From positions 4,154,001 through 4,218,000 of the forward strand of contig NC_079875.1 in NCBI RefSeq assembly GCF_029227915.1: a stretch of 64,000 nucleotides of DNA, in the 5' to 3' direction. The stretch's first letter is position 1. Every line of letters starts with the position of its first letter. This DNA comes from Hydractinia symbiolongicarpus (taxonomy: Eukaryota > Cnidaria > Hydrozoa > Anthoathecata > Hydractiniidae). The notes beneath the pieces are model-generated. The model was not told where the DNA came from. It worked only from the letters and a program-made list of their open reading frames with translations, and searched no databases. Shown one piece after another: positions 45,701 to 59,421 of the stretch. The position numbers and the translations under genes were made by a program.

Positions 45701-48700
45701 TACCAAAACAAGAAAACTAAATATTCAAAGACCAAACGAAAAAGAACATACCTTTCATTGCTTTTTCTTGTTTCTTTCCAGCTTTCTAAAAGTAAGAATG
45801 AAAGTTACCTCACATAGAGTCAACGCCGTCCTCATGGGGACTAAAATGAACAGTCCATTAAAAAATTAACATAAGCATACTTCATCTCCTTTAGTTTTTG
45901 CTTCCTTTATTTTCTCTTGCAGTTCTTTAATCTTATCAGCATCGGTCTAACAAATTGAAAAAAATCAGATAAACACAAACCAAACTAAATTGTGTGGTCC
46001 TTTTTTATAAAATCATACAACTAATATATTATTCTATTTAAAAACATCCATCACGTTGCGATTAACATAATTGAAATACAATATTATATGGAATTTGTTT
46101 TTTGTATGAAATTACCGGATCCCTAAGAGCATTTAGAGAGTGAATCTGACGTCCTTATTTAGAAAAAAATAGCGCCAGATTTCACAAACAAAAAAAGAAC
46201 GGCTACAAATGTTTACTTGTGCTGCTTTCTTCATATTTTCTACTTTTTCTTTTAAAGTTTCATTTGATTTTTCCAATTTTGATAATGCTTTAGAGTCAAC
46301 TTTTGAATCCTAACAAAACAAGAACAAATAAAAATCAAGTAGAAATAGTGACACACAATTGGATGTTCACATAGTAAGATTATTTATAAAACAGTTTGGT
46401 TCGTATGACATTTTTTAATAACAAGTACAGTGGGAAACTAAGAATATATTTTAGGACGTTTTGTATGATATGTCAAATACTTATTCTTTCCTTAAAATTG
46501 TTTTGGGAATGTTGTTGGAGTTAGTAGAAGTTAAATGTTTTAATAAATCAAAAAGCTTCTGCAGACTGCCACAACATGTTTTTAATAAGTTCTTTTAAAA
46601 TTAATCTTTTTTATGTCCCAATAAAATTACATTGTACAAAGGTCAACAAATCTGAGTGTTTTTAAAACAAACAGGCCAGCCCTACCTTCTTAGATACTGC
46701 AGGTGCAGCTGCACCAGCTCCTTCCTCAATTTGTTTCTCTAGCTCAGCTATCTACAATGAAGTTGTCATTAAACGTTAAATTCTGTCGAAAATGGTCATG
46801 AACCAAATAACTAATTTCAATAATTAAAGTGGTAACAAAAATTTTATAAAAATAAAAGATAGAAGCATAGTAAAAACTAGACTTGATTAAAAGACCTTTT
46901 ACTAGAAAAAAGATCTGCGAATCACAAATTAAGATAGTAGTTCAAAATAAAGTTGAGAAAGAGGTGTGTATTATTGTATGGGATCAATATCTATTTCAAC
47001 TGTATCTAGTAACTTACTTTATCTTTCAGTTTCTTTATCTGTTGTGGATCTTCTCCATCACCAGCAGCCGCTGCAATTTGTTGAGGAATAGTTTTTGTTA
47101 CTGTCTTCTTAGCTTCTAAAGCTTTATATCTCTTCTTTAGTTCTTTATATTTTTTGTCTGTCTCTTGTAACTTTAGTAATTCCGCCTACGAACAGTTGAA
47201 AATATATGGTTTGATATGGCACAAGAAATAACATAACGCTATTGGTTTGTGACACGTATCTATTTGTTCTTAATAATATATGGCACAGAAAGTTAACAAT
47301 ATGTATCAATTTGTTTAGTACACAAGATTTGCTCAGTACAATTTTACGATCTTCATGTTCATTTTTTTAAAAAAGTTGGTCAACATAAAAACCCTTAATA
47401 CCTCTTTTTCTTTCAGTGCTTTGATGGTAATATTTAAATTTGTCACATCTTCATTGAGCTTAGAAATTTGTGATTTCAAATCCAATACTTCTTGATTTCT
47501 CCCATCTTTTTCACCTTCTGCTTGTTTCTAAGAAGTCAAAATATTTGTACGTAGTATACGATTATGTAATATACGAAGTTTTACAAAAATATTCACTGAA
47601 ACAAAAAATCAATACAGAGCAATCAGCTTAAAGAGAGAAGATTTTAAAGATATACTAATAAAACTATTGAAAAAGAAAACTCTTGATTCCAAACAAGCAG
47701 TCAGAAAAGATCATCTGCAATAATTATTAACATGGCGATTGTCATAGTCAGTAATAATATAATCCTTCAAAATGTAGAAAAATAATTTTAATATATCTGT
47801 GATAGATTCTATAAAACTGTAGTAAATCGTACACAACAAAATACAATTACTGTGTGATAACAATTTCAACTTGCTTCAATGCAAAATACAACATTAGCAT
47901 TGTAGTTGCCTTGTAGTTATTGTAGTTATAAACACCAAAACATGGTTATCTTCCTCTTCATCACAAAAAATACATCAGTAAATATAAAGTACCAGTTTTT
48001 CCTGTAGAGCTTTAATTTCTGTTTTTGCTTTCACTGGAAGTTTAGAAATTTTTGCTTCATTTAGTTCATCTATTTCTTTCTTCGCTTTTTCGAGATTCTA
48101 AATTAAACATAGATCATATTTTTAACTTACACTAAAAGCTGAGACCTAGTACTTAACATCCAACCTATTCTCATTACAGAAGTTCCTAAGGATGTAGATC
48201 CATATATGACGTGAATCAGCTTTACCAGTGCATTTAACACCAACAATTTGATCAACAGACACAATGTCAAAAAGCATCTGGACAGTTGCTGCTTTTATTA
48301 CCACGCTGAATGCTTAGCAAAGAAGGAACATATTATTTTAATTTTCACTGTTATGATTAAAGTATTGTAGCCACAACCTCTTTCTCACAAGGTTGAAATT
48401 CTATCGCTGAACCAAATCTTACTTACAGTATGTCGACATCACCATAAAATAGAAATTACTAACTTCATCTTTCTGTTTAAGCTCTGCTTCTGCTGTTTCC
48501 TTGGCAACCTTTAGTTGACTTTCCAAATCTCTCTTCTCAGCTTCAAGCTTATCATAAGCGCTTTGCAATTTGTTTAGTTTCTTATCTGTTTTATGAGCTT
48601 GTTTTTTCTGTGATTCCAGCTCTGCAGCATGCTCTGTTTCGAGTTCTTGTATTCTTGTGTTGGTTTCTGATAGAGCAGCAGTTAGTTCAGCTACATCAGC

Positions 48701-51700
48701 AGAAGAGTTCTGAACAAAAGTAATTTTTATAATTACGCTAGCATTCACATGTCATAGCAAACAAACATGTGACACATGGTGGTACAGTTCCCTGCATATT
48801 TTAAAGGGCGTTTCTTTTTTAGGTACAAGATGTGTAATTGGTAATGTAAAATTATGATTAACTGACAGACTTTCAACAATTTTAGCTAAAAAGTTTAAAA
48901 AAATTAATACCACCTATGTAATTGCCTTGCCGATATAATCACATACTTATTGTTGTTTGAAGATCACTTTTCATTGCGTGATTTTTGATCTGATTATGAT
49001 TTTTAGGAATTTTAGGTGGATACTTAATCAAATTATTACTTGTAAATGTCCACTGACGAATTTTTTTAAATGTTTATATAACAAATTTGTTGCTTCAGAT
49101 AATGAAGACGACTCTCCCATCTGAATTTTCTGATCCAAAAAGAAATAGTACAAAAATATGTCTTTATTTATAGTAAAAATTGGAGTTGTGGAAAGATTCA
49201 TAGTAGATTCAAAGTTCTTTTAAATCAGAAGGTTTGAAAAAATATATTTCGGTTTATTCAGAGCAAAGGACACAACAGAAGGTTAGGGGAGAATTTGCAG
49301 GCAATCTAAAGTTTCTGATAAAGAATGATATATACGAAAGTATAAAGAATTTGCATAAAGAATTCATGACGCAAATTTGGCAAAGTAAATTTTCAGACAT
49401 CAAAAATGTCATGTAAATTACCTCAGAAACTTCAGCAGTTGCAACCACAGGCACAGTAGTAGTCACCGTTTCCACTATTTTTTCTGGTTCTCGAGCTTCC
49501 AATTCCTCAATTCTCTGTCTCAAGGTATCATTTTCAGCTTTAAGCTTTTCAATTTCAGTACAAAGTTTGTTCTTTTCTTCAGCAAACTGTTGTTTTAACT
49601 GATCTGTTGCCGAGTCCAGGAGTTGTTCAGCATTACCTAAATAGAAATCAAAAGAAATACAGCAAAATAGTGTTCCTCCATATGTTTATTGAAGAAACAA
49701 AAACTTTCCCTGTATCTTTTCCCTTAAAATAGTAGAGTTAAAAAGAATATTTCCTATACTAAAGTAATTTTTACCACCAAGATAATAACATTTTTCAATT
49801 TCTAAATCAAACTTAACTTTATTTAGCAAAGCAGACATAACATCTATTTTTCAAAACAGATACACATTATAGGCGATTTTAATCAAATAGCCACACTTTA
49901 AGATATTTGAATAAAAAACTCACTTTCTTGTTTCATATCATCAGGCAGTGTACCATCCAATAGCATGCTCAGAACAATGATGTCTTTATCAATGTTTGAA
50001 ATATTTTCATTTTTAGTTTTGAGTTGCTCAAGAAAATCTTTTATATCATCAGGGCTAAGAAGCAAACATTGAAAAAAATTCAGTTAAATAAGGTATACTG
50101 TTGTAATATCCATAACATTTTTTAGGACAACCCTTAGTTAGCTTTCGTAATATCACACAATAAATAAATGTGATGTCTCGGTAAACTTACTAGTCGCCAT
50201 CTGAAGGTTCTTCGCCATTATTCTCACTTCGATAATTCTCTTTCCATTCTTCAATTTTCTTATTAATCTCATCTGCTTCAGTTTGCAACACTGTTTTTCT
50301 TTCCTGCAACTCTGAAAGCTTAGTTTGTGTATTGTCAATGTTGACGGAATCAGTAACTTCATTTAACATTGTTTCAAGGCGCCGGTGTAATATCTTGTTA
50401 CGTTCTTGCAGGTTGATGAGCTCCTAGTGAATTTAAAAAATGAATCCTGTGTAAATACTGGGAAAGCAATTCCACTTTTAAAGGGAGACCGAGATGATAA
50501 ATAAATTGAACTTGTGTTGTAAAATTCCAAAAGTTGTTTACCAATTTTAGATTTAAAGAAAGTTCTTTTCATTCACATTTAAAAATTTTGACATTTAATT
50601 ATTCTGCATAAATTATGATGTCATGTTGGCCACATAGAAATTATCAATATTTTCTATTGTCATTAATTTTGATAGGTAATAAGATATAGATTTAAAATTT
50701 TCCAACATAAAAGAGTTGTAGAAACCTTGCAGAAATCACTTTGGAATCTCCTTATTAAAATTTTCCAAACAGGCATAATTGTAAATTAAAGATCCTTAAA
50801 AGGTGTGATTACTATTGTTTTAATTTAAAATTTATTTTAATTTTAAAAAAGTTAGGACAATAGTACAAAAACAATTCTTATTTACCATTTTGACAATATT
50901 CTTCTCGTCTCTTATTTCTTTCATTTCCTTCAAAAGTTTTTCCTTTTCTTCTTCGTATTCATTTACCTTATTTTTTAATTCTAAAAGCTCTTCATTGCTG
51001 ACATTTGAATCTAAAGGATAAATATTTAAGTTATTACAGCTGGTTTTAGGGTAATCTTTTAACCGTGCCAGGCTCCGGTCGTGGTTAAAATTTCTTTTTT
51101 GATACAATTCACCTAAGCTCTATTTAAGTTATGTTTAATAATTTTTATCTTTAATTTCCTATTAACTCATTCTCTTAAAGTATACTTATTAAATGTTACA
51201 ATTTTTGTATAATTTTAATTTAATACACTGGCACCTTTTTAGATGAAAGTCTTCAAACAACACTAGTTCGATCAAAAAGAAAGATGTTATTAAATGGCTT
51301 AGAGCAAACTTTTAAAGATTATCCATGTAAATTTACAAAATTTTTTCCCAATGTTTTTTATGTATGTATACAGAAGTACATCATGTACACTAAAATATAA
51401 AGTATTAAATCAACCATATTACCAGTAACTACTACAGGTTGATTTAAAAGTTGCACTTCTTCTGATGTTGCTACTGTTTCTTGCACAACTGGAGCTGAAG
51501 CAACAACAACTGGTTCCCTTTCGTCGCTAAGGTAGATAATTTTAACACAACATGAACAACGAGTGCACTCTAAATATACCAGTTCCTTTAAAGGTTAGGT
51601 CTACTTTAACTTCGGTGAACTTTCTAGTGGTTTACTGGAAAACTGAATGTCATACTGGTTCCTACAAAGAAACAGCTGACACTTTATTGTGAATATTTTA

Positions 51701-54700
51701 GAGCTGCTGTGTTCGGGTATAAGATTAAAAACATGTAGTAAAATTCTGGTTTTGGGTTACTGATAAGTCTCCTTAACCTTTCCAATTAAAACAGGAAAAT
51801 TAAATCAACTTACAGCTCTTTAATTTTCAGTTCCAGTTTTTCAATAGTTTTGATTTTACTTTCTAATTGTTGTTCTTTTTCTTCTAGGGTCGAACTTTTT
51901 TCGTTACACTGTTCTTCTAATTTACCCTTTTCTTCTGTTACAACTTCTTTTTCATTCCTTACTTCTTCTAGTTTTGATTTTAGTTCTTCATTTTCATTCT
52001 TTAATGTGTCCAGCTCTTCAAAAACTTTCTGACTTTCGCCTGAAGATAATTCTAATCGGGACTTCAAATTGTTTATCTCGTTCTTCAAATCAATATTTTC
52101 TTTCTGTGATTCTTCTTTGCTACTCTTCTCCTCAATGTATTTGGAGTGCACTAAAAAGATCTTTTAATGTGAGTTATTTTCTTTTAACAAAGTAACAAAC
52201 TTAAGGCTAAAATACATGGTAAGTTTGAGATAAAAAAACTTACCGTGTAAACTGGAAAGATGTAAAACTTTTTTGGTTTTATCAGTGTTTGTAAAAAATG
52301 GATATGTTTAACTTTTGCTAAGTTTTTTCTAGTGAAATTACCAGAATGACTAATGAGTTATTGTTTATACTAAAGATTTTCGGTTTCTAATGATAATAGC
52401 TTTTTTTCTTCTACCATTACCCTTGCTGCTGTTTAGCAATAACCAAAACGGAAGATTTACCTGTTTTTTCTTTGGTATTCATTGTGAACAGGAAGTTTTT
52501 AAAAAAACTTACACATTTTATCTTAACGTGTAGACATGTGTATTAAATGCAACTAAACTTGTAAGTTTTTTCTTACAACTAAAAGGTGTCTTTAAACTTA
52601 CCGTGTATTTAACCCTTTACTCATTAAATATTAGACTCAAACCAAATGTAATTTACAAAATAAACTTAAGTTTTGGTAGAAGTCATCAAGGTACCTTTCG
52701 GAGTTTCACATAAAACAGTAGTTTAAAGGCTAAAAAACTATTTATCCAGTTACTACGAAAAAACCCAGATGGAACACAGTGACTAAAATCAAATAGTGAC
52801 TTATTAAATAGCAATCTGTCATATGATCGATATAAGCTAGTAAAAACGTCAGCTGTAAAGAAGACATTATACTGCTGGGTACTACATTAATCATGTCAAA
52901 TAGTTTTCAGTTCTTTTTCAAGGAACTTGGTAAAAAGAGTGGAACTTACATAGAACATGATCTTTATGTTTTTGATCTAACATGCCGGTCAAATCTGTTA
53001 CAATAGTATTCTAAAAAAAGCAAACAAAAAGGTGTGCATTTTTAAGAATAACCTGACAAAAGCCAGGAAAGTTGTTTGTGTTTTTGTCAGTTTTAAAAAA
53101 ATTGGTAGCTTTTTATTTAAAATATACGCAGACTGTTGATAGGGCCGGAGGATTAACCAGACGTAACATTATACCCAGTCTTTGCAAACAAATATAGATT
53201 ATGTGAAGTTTACCTTCTCCTGTTCGTGACTAGCATTGCTATCTTTTGCTTTTAACAACATCTGTCTCTTTTCAATGAGCAGTTGCCTGTTTTTATCCCG
53301 CAAACTCTAAAGGAAAATGTTTAAAGGGGTAAATTTTTAAAAAAATTTTTACAAATTGACGACTGAAAGATTCTTTTATGAGTAATTACAAAAAACAAAA
53401 ACAAAAAAGAGATTGAGGTGGATGAGTGTTTGATTACGCAAGTATTTTATTTTTACGCAGTTATATATTAATCTTTGCAAATAGGACTTTTCAAAATTTA
53501 TAGCAAATCATAAACGCAGAAACCAATCTCCTGAGATATCACATTTGGCAGTGTGAATTTAACAATATTTGTTGTATTTTAACTTATTACTTAGACATTA
53601 GTTAGATCATTGTGACTTTGCAACTTTAAAACTTTGCTTCTGTATGGAAAAGCAACAATACAAACCCTAATTGCTTCTTCATAAAATTTTTGTTTATTAG
53701 TGAACTCAGTTTGGTGTGATTCCAACACATGTCGAAAGGTAGATACTTTGGTATTGTATTCTCCTCTCAGCTTAATAACATAAGCATTAAACTGGGCCTA
53801 AAAAATAAAGTATTAAAGTTAAATTTTTTGGTTTTATTTAGGATGAAGACAGTCTATGAAAAAATGTTATATTTAAATCTTATTGTTAACAGCAAGCTGG
53901 AATCTTCCATTACTAACTGCATCAACTTAACAGGGATAATTAAAGTACTTTATTTAAAACATTTTTCTATGCCAAGCTTAAAATTAAAGTTTTAACAATA
54001 ACAAAAAGTTATTATACCTGAGATTCTTCCTCAATAAGTTGGTACTGCTCTTGAATTTTTTCCACTACAGCATAATGATTTGCTTTCATTTTCTTCATGT
54101 CCTCAATAACCTAACAAAAAACAAAAATAAGAATGTTTCACAACTGAAGTATGCACTGCTTTTTTGTAGAAATCTCACAGTATAAAACTTATGATCAATA
54201 AGTCTTGGGTTGCCTATATATCTATTCATCTTAATTACAACCCAGGGTAATATCAAGAGGGAAATATTTGGACCTATTTCCAGCAGATACTATACTGGTT
54301 GTGCTGCGAAATTTCAAGCACTAGTCGTTAGCCCGTGAAAAATCCACGGGTTCGCCTGCCTTTTTATACCGCATTTCTTGCTTCTCGCTATTGCGCAGCT
54401 AAGCTACCATTTTGCGTGACAGACAGACAGACAGACAGACAGACAACTTAAACTGTCAAAAATCTTTCCTTCTTATTTATATGGTGTACAAGACAAGCTT
54501 GTGTTTTCTTTTTTAAAAACATAACTCAGCTTTATATAGTCAACATGCCAAATAAACCTCCAAGGTGAAATTTGTTTAAAAATGTTATTTTCTGGGAATC
54601 CAGTAATTCATTTCCCATAAGCATATTAAGCATATTAAGCCAGTTCAAAACACACTACAATGTTTAAACGTGTAATTTATGAGCTTACCCTTTGTATACA

Positions 54701-57700
54701 AGCTTTTGCTTGTTCCACGGGAATGTACGCTTCTTGATCACCAGAAGAAACAGGAGGAGCTAGGACAGCCTCCGCATCAATGGAAACAAGTGACTTCTTA
54801 TCATCTATAATGATATAATGGACATCAAGCATTACTGAGTATAGCATAATTGCAAAAGGTTTTTACTCTAGAAATGTAATATTCTATAGAATGTGTTAAC
54901 GACAGAATATATCATCTTTGCAGGCTGCGGAGAATTCGCGAGGCTTTTTGCCAACTTTGTAAAATGAATGAAAGTACCGTTGTCTCAATATTTTTGTGAG
55001 AAATGTAGAAACAGATATCAAAAGAAAGAGATATATTAAAAATATACAAAGGAAAGCATACCAAAAGTCACAGAACTTTTTTTAAAGTCAATAATGCCCA
55101 TATTAATGAATAATTAGCACACAATGTAAATTAATTTGTATCTGATTGATAATAACAAAATATTTTTACACTTTTTGGGAGTTTGGAATTATTATTTTAT
55201 TGCTGCTAATATCCACAGAGCATGTATTTTGAAATAGAAAACAGGTGTTGAGCTAGACATTTGAAAGAATAATCATGCACCCATTCTACTACATATTAAA
55301 AAAATTTTAAAGCATTGTTTTATGTAACATACAGCAGTATTAATATTATTCATTACTTATTAAAGTAAAAAGGTCTGACAACATACCTGAAGCCTCTACA
55401 CTTTTTTCTGGAACATCTGCTTTTTCATCCTGCAAACAATTATCACAACTTTAGAAGATAAAATAAATTTAAAAAAAAGGTGTGGTTTTATTTATAAAAA
55501 TTAGTTTTTTCAAACTTGATCAAACTGCAGTATAACTGACCACTTTTACAATGATATAGCACCTTAATTAGGTAGAAATTGTTATGAATTAGCAAATTTA
55601 GAAGTACATTTTGGACAGATTTGTTTGTGTTTAAAAAATTTATTTACAAAAGTTTTTTTCCCATGTGATTTTTTCTTTTTGCAAAACTTTATTAGATTCA
55701 AGATACTTAACGACACAGTATATTTCTCGAACGAAAGATCAACATCTTTGTGCATTGAAGAATTATTTACGTGAATGTTATTGTTTACTAGCTGCAAACA
55801 TACAATATAAAAAATACTATACATTTTCTTCTTCTACTTCATGTATGGTCCATGAATTTTTTCTTGTCGACACTGACATCTTTTCTTTTCTTGATCCTTT
55901 GCGTGAGCCAGAACTTTTAATAGATTCGGCAGTCATTGGTCTAGTTGTGTCTTCTAACTTTTTCTCAGCAGTGTCATCGAGTTGTGCTACATACTCTGTT
56001 TTTGGAACTAATTTAACACAAAATATTAAAATTTTACATAGCAATATTGCAAAGATTAGTTTGATAAACGTTTAACCTGCTTTTAATGTTAGTTAATGTC
56101 GTAATACTTCATGTGAACTTTCCTGTTTAAATTAACACCCCTTTTAAAAACGTAAAACTTGTAATCTTTCCTTTTTAAATACCCTAATGAACGCTTAACT
56201 TCCATTAATTTTACAAATGTTGTAATGATTAACATAAGCAGTAAGACAAGTTTCATATCAAAGACAATGAACATCCCAATGTTAAATTAAGTTTTTTTAA
56301 GGCAGTATGAGGAAGCCATTACTTGACAATGTGTGTCATCCACAGCAAGAGAAACAACAACAAACACACAAGAGTTTTCCTCAAAAGCAAAACAGTATAC
56401 ATAAATCGATTAAACACACACTTCACATATTAAACTTTTATTCATTAAAAAATCTTTCCATAAACTGCTAACTTTTTAAAGACACAAAAAGATGGATAGC
56501 TGGCTAGCGAGATATTTCTGGTACATCTTTTTTGTTTAAATTGTGCAGGCATTTTTTTGACATTAGCAGTTTAATTATGATTAACTATAATTAATATTTA
56601 TTTTATTACTTCAAAGAAGATTTTCTTTTTAAATTTCATAAAAACCAAATTTCACAAAATAAGTATAAAACAAAAAACAAAAAGGTCGGCAATATTCAAA
56701 ACACTTAGAAACACAGACTAACAGGGGCAGAAAAATGTAGTGAAGGCAATTTAAAAGTTTGTTCATCGTCATTTTACATCTTTAAACATGAATAAGAAAT
56801 GAAGTGAATTATGGAACTTTACTGTTCTTGTAGGTACCAAAAAATGCTGTAGTTTTCAACTTGATTGCATTGCTGCTGTTATTTTCATTGATGGTTAAAC
56901 TGGTCACTGCCTCACAAATGAAATTTTTGGTTAACCAAGCAAAACAGGGTGATTTTACCAACTCTAGTGCTTGACAATGATCACACTTACATAAATAGAT
57001 AGTCAAATAAAGCACATAAAATAATGATACCTTCACTTTCTGTATGGATTTTTTCAACTGGTGTTGAACTTCGAGATGACACAGGTGATACCTTGTTACT
57101 TCTAGCCGTCAACCGTGGACTCCCTTGTGGAGCCGTCTGTGGTCTAAGTAAATGTGAAAAACATTTTAGAAGAAATAATACTATGTGATATGAGTGGATA
57201 CATGATAAAAACTATCAAATATTGGGTCCGTCATGACATTAAAACACATAATGACATAAACCAGTCTGAAAAACAAACACGATCCTCAAGTTTAAATTTT
57301 GAAGTATACTACTAAGTTAATAATGAGTGCTCTATGAATTTAGTCTGTCAATGATGGTTTTCAAGACCGATGTAACAAAACTGTTTATAAAGAATGTTGC
57401 AAAATTTATAAATATTCAAACCTTGGAGTTTCAAGTTTTCCTCTAGGGCTTTCATAAGATGGTGCTGTTCCAGGTCTATTACTTACTTCATTGTCAGAAT
57501 TTTCCCATGCTTTCGGAACTGTAAAAACACAAGTGGTGATTATCAAAGTAAATATTGAATTACTTTGAATAAGGAGAAATGTGATATATTATGTGATTTC
57601 AAATACACAAAACTTGGTGATTTTTTACAAACATTACATTTTAGAAGCAGCCTAAATTTTTTCGACATACATGAAAAACAATGCCTGTTAAAAATTTCAT

Positions 57701-59421
57701 GATACCAAATCTTAGCTACAAGTTCAATGATGAAAGAAGATTTTTATTAATGATCCTAGAGTTCTCCTGTCTTCTCATTATTAATAAACAAGATGTAAAC
57801 TTTAACCAAATTCTGCATATTAAGCATATTCAAGAGGGATGTTTTAGCAGTCGTGCCATGATACTGGTGTCATACTCATCCTCCTATTACAAAAAACATG
57901 CAGTCACAAATTATGGCTCATATGCCATTTTTTATATCTTAAGTTTCAAAATAAGGTCTCAGACTGATCACTGTTGCTGCTGCTGCTGCTACTGTCGCAT
58001 TGCCTCCCTGGCTCCCCACTGTTTTCGCCAGCCCTGACAACATTAGCAAGTACATCATACGTCTTGCATGTGGACAAACAGATTTGTAGAATGTGACAAG
58101 AATCAAATATGGCATGGATTTTACTGAAAAAGGATTGTTTACAAACTGGTGATTCTTAAAGCAGGATTTAATGTATATTCTATGTTTGATTTATTACAAT
58201 TAAAAATTAGTATAACTGATATTAAGGTGCAAAACAAATACATGGATATCTCAACTATGTTTTGAGGAGCACATAAATTAAATAAAAATGTATCAGGATT
58301 TAAAATTTTTAAAGCCCTGTCATACTATAATGTATGGTACATCTTAAAAAAATAAAAACACATTGGTTAAAGCAGGTAGTAAATAGTATATTAGTTATTC
58401 TATGTTGGTAAAAGTCACCTGGAATATTTTATTTTGCGTACTTCAAATTTCATTTTTATTATATATAAATATATACTTAACCAAATAAAAGTGTGGTTTG
58501 ATTTTTTCCTTTTTTAAAAGGTTAAATTTCAAATATTATTTTTTGGCATGAAACTCTCCCACACCCCTCCCCCTCCTTCCTTCCTTCCTCCAAAAAAATA
58601 ATAACAGCAACATAAAAATATTCAACTACTTCATAAAATATACATACTTGTGTTATCCTTTTCGAAATTTTTGTTATCAACACCAAATGAAGTTTCTTCA
58701 TGTATTGGAGTTACAACATTTCGTTTCAACCTTTTCAATCCACTTGAACTTGATGGGGTGCTGGAACGAGAAGATGCATCATCCCCTTCCTAGAATAAAC
58801 AAAATAGGAAATAAACATGATGATTTGTTAATTAAAACAATTTGATTTTTTTGTAAACTCAGCATATTGTTTAATGTAATTAACTTCTTGATGCAAGTGT
58901 GATTATTTAAGTGCTCATATTTGCCTTTACACTTTAAAAAAAATGATCCCATAACATTTGTAAATTATTGGGTTCTTTAAGTTCCACCAAGTGCCGAAAT
59001 ATTGGGGAAAAATTTATGCTGAAATTTGCAACAATTAACATAGCTTAAGACTTTGAATTTAACCAAATAACCTAAAAACTTCAAATAATCTAAGATCCAA
59101 ATAAGTCTACTGTTAACATTGACAGGTGAACTTTGACAAGTTCAAATTGTGTACATCTAATCAAGCGTGAATTACTACTTGTAGGAATAGACTTTAAACT
59201 TTGCAATCATGTGCAAAAAATGTCGTCACTGCTTGCAGCATGTTTTATTCCCTTTATTTTTTATCAGTGATCTTCGAAATTTTTACACAAAATTAAAAGA
59301 AGTGCTTCATGCCTTTTCTTGAAACTCACCTTCTGAGATGTAGATTGCGCTTGTGAATTAGCCCTTGAGTCACCAAGTCCAGTTTCTTCAGTAAATGCAA
59401 CAAATGATGAATTTGCTCTCC
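39727..59421 (-). CDS. C-terminal motor kinesin-14, KCBP/kinesin-C type (5' end missing)
   Basis: Thirty-seven minus-strand exons join with consistent phases into at least 1,532 residues, stop TAA 39727-39729. The order is a Ser/Pro-rich start, a very long coiled-coil stalk, a motor domain at the C-terminal end, and a short tail. A motor at the C-terminus marks kinesin-14, a minus-end-directed microtubule motor. The motor sequence ([35 protein letters not shown]) and the tail are closest to plant KCBP and sea urchin kinesin-C, both calmodulin-binding. No MyTH4 or FERM domain is seen in the exons found. The first exon here starts with two bases of a split codon, so at least one more 5' exon lies upstream, beyond or within the Copia cluster. 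Vertebrate KIFC1-3 are the alternative but fit the tail less well. Confidence 0.93.
42210..42293. repeat. Dispersed repeat CTAGTCG...CACGGG ending in (GACA)n
   Basis: CTAGTCGAAAGACTGCGGTA, AAAATGCACGGG, TTCGCCCG and GGCTACCATTTTG lead into GACAGACAGACA. The same order is seen at 54321-54446. It lies in a kinesin intron. Confidence 0.65.
43691..43840. mobile_element. Partial copy of the TTAAAGGGAA MITE
   Basis: TTAAAGGGAACTTGAGGTAT, then GGACTTATATTATAGAGTTT and AAAAAGTTGG, match the left TIR of the element at 30986. The right end is not found. It lies in the kinesin intron between 43592 and 43988. Confidence 0.65.
44180..44300 (+). mobile_element. SINE-like sequence in a kinesin intron
   Basis: TAGTTGATAGACAAGTC and GGGTTTAATTCCTGA resemble the A and B boxes of a tRNA-derived promoter. 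The tRNA fold is poor. Weakly supported. Confidence 0.3.
45106..54110 (-). other. Kinesin coiled-coil stalk exons
   Basis: Exons in genome order: 45106-45279, 45390-45484, 45752-45785, 45881-45946, 46217-46309, 46686-46751, 47018-47185, 47402-47527, 47993-48097, 48464-48709, 49422-49636, 49924-50054, 50191-50423, 50886-51010, 51423-51526, 51814-52150, 52950-53010, 53214-53306, 53666-53797 and 54018-54110. The peptide is dominated by Lys, Glu, Leu and Gln with heptad-like spacing ([40 protein letters not shown]). Two Val/Thr/Ala/Pro-rich breaks ([33 protein letters not shown]) and [10 protein letters not shown] interrupt the coil and may act as hinges. Many exons are multiples of 3 in phase 0, which would permit in-frame skipping. 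Confidence 0.88.
50478..50770. mobile_element. Possible diverged TTAAAGGG MITE copy
   Basis: TTAAAGGGAGACCGAGATGA at 50478 and TTCTGCATAAATTATGATGT near 50602 (the reverse complement of a motif inside the 30986 element) suggest a decayed relative. Identity is low. Confidence 0.35.
54321..54446. repeat. Dispersed repeat with CCCGTG...CACGGG hairpin and (GACA)n tail
   Basis: CTAGTCGTTAGCCCGTGAAA, AATCCACGGGTTCGCCTGCC, GCTACCATTTTGCGT and then about six GACA units. The head is a short hairpin (CCCGTGAAAAATCCACGGG). It is related to 42210-42293, and its first 20 bp resemble the TIR of the 2104-2812 MITE. Confidence 0.7.
54689..59421 (-). other. Kinesin N-terminal Ser/Pro-rich exons
   Basis: Exons 54689-54804, 55387-55429, 55823-56007, 57031-57143, 57422-57518, 58648-58789 and 59330-59421 join in phase. 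They encode a non-helical, Ser/Thr/Pro-rich and basic region ([59 protein letters not shown]), likely a disordered head with many SP or TP phosphorylation sites and possibly a second microtubule- or cargo-binding site. The acceptor of the last exon (TTTAAAG) is weak, so that exon is the least certain. Confidence 0.75.

Noticed and set aside
45400-45720. Plus-strand frame of 106 codons, Lys/Gln-rich
   Set aside because: Antisense to a kinesin stalk exon and an A-rich intron.
51850-52195. Plus-strand Ser/Phe-rich frames
   Set aside because: Antisense of the Glu/Lys-rich coiled-coil exon 51814-52150.
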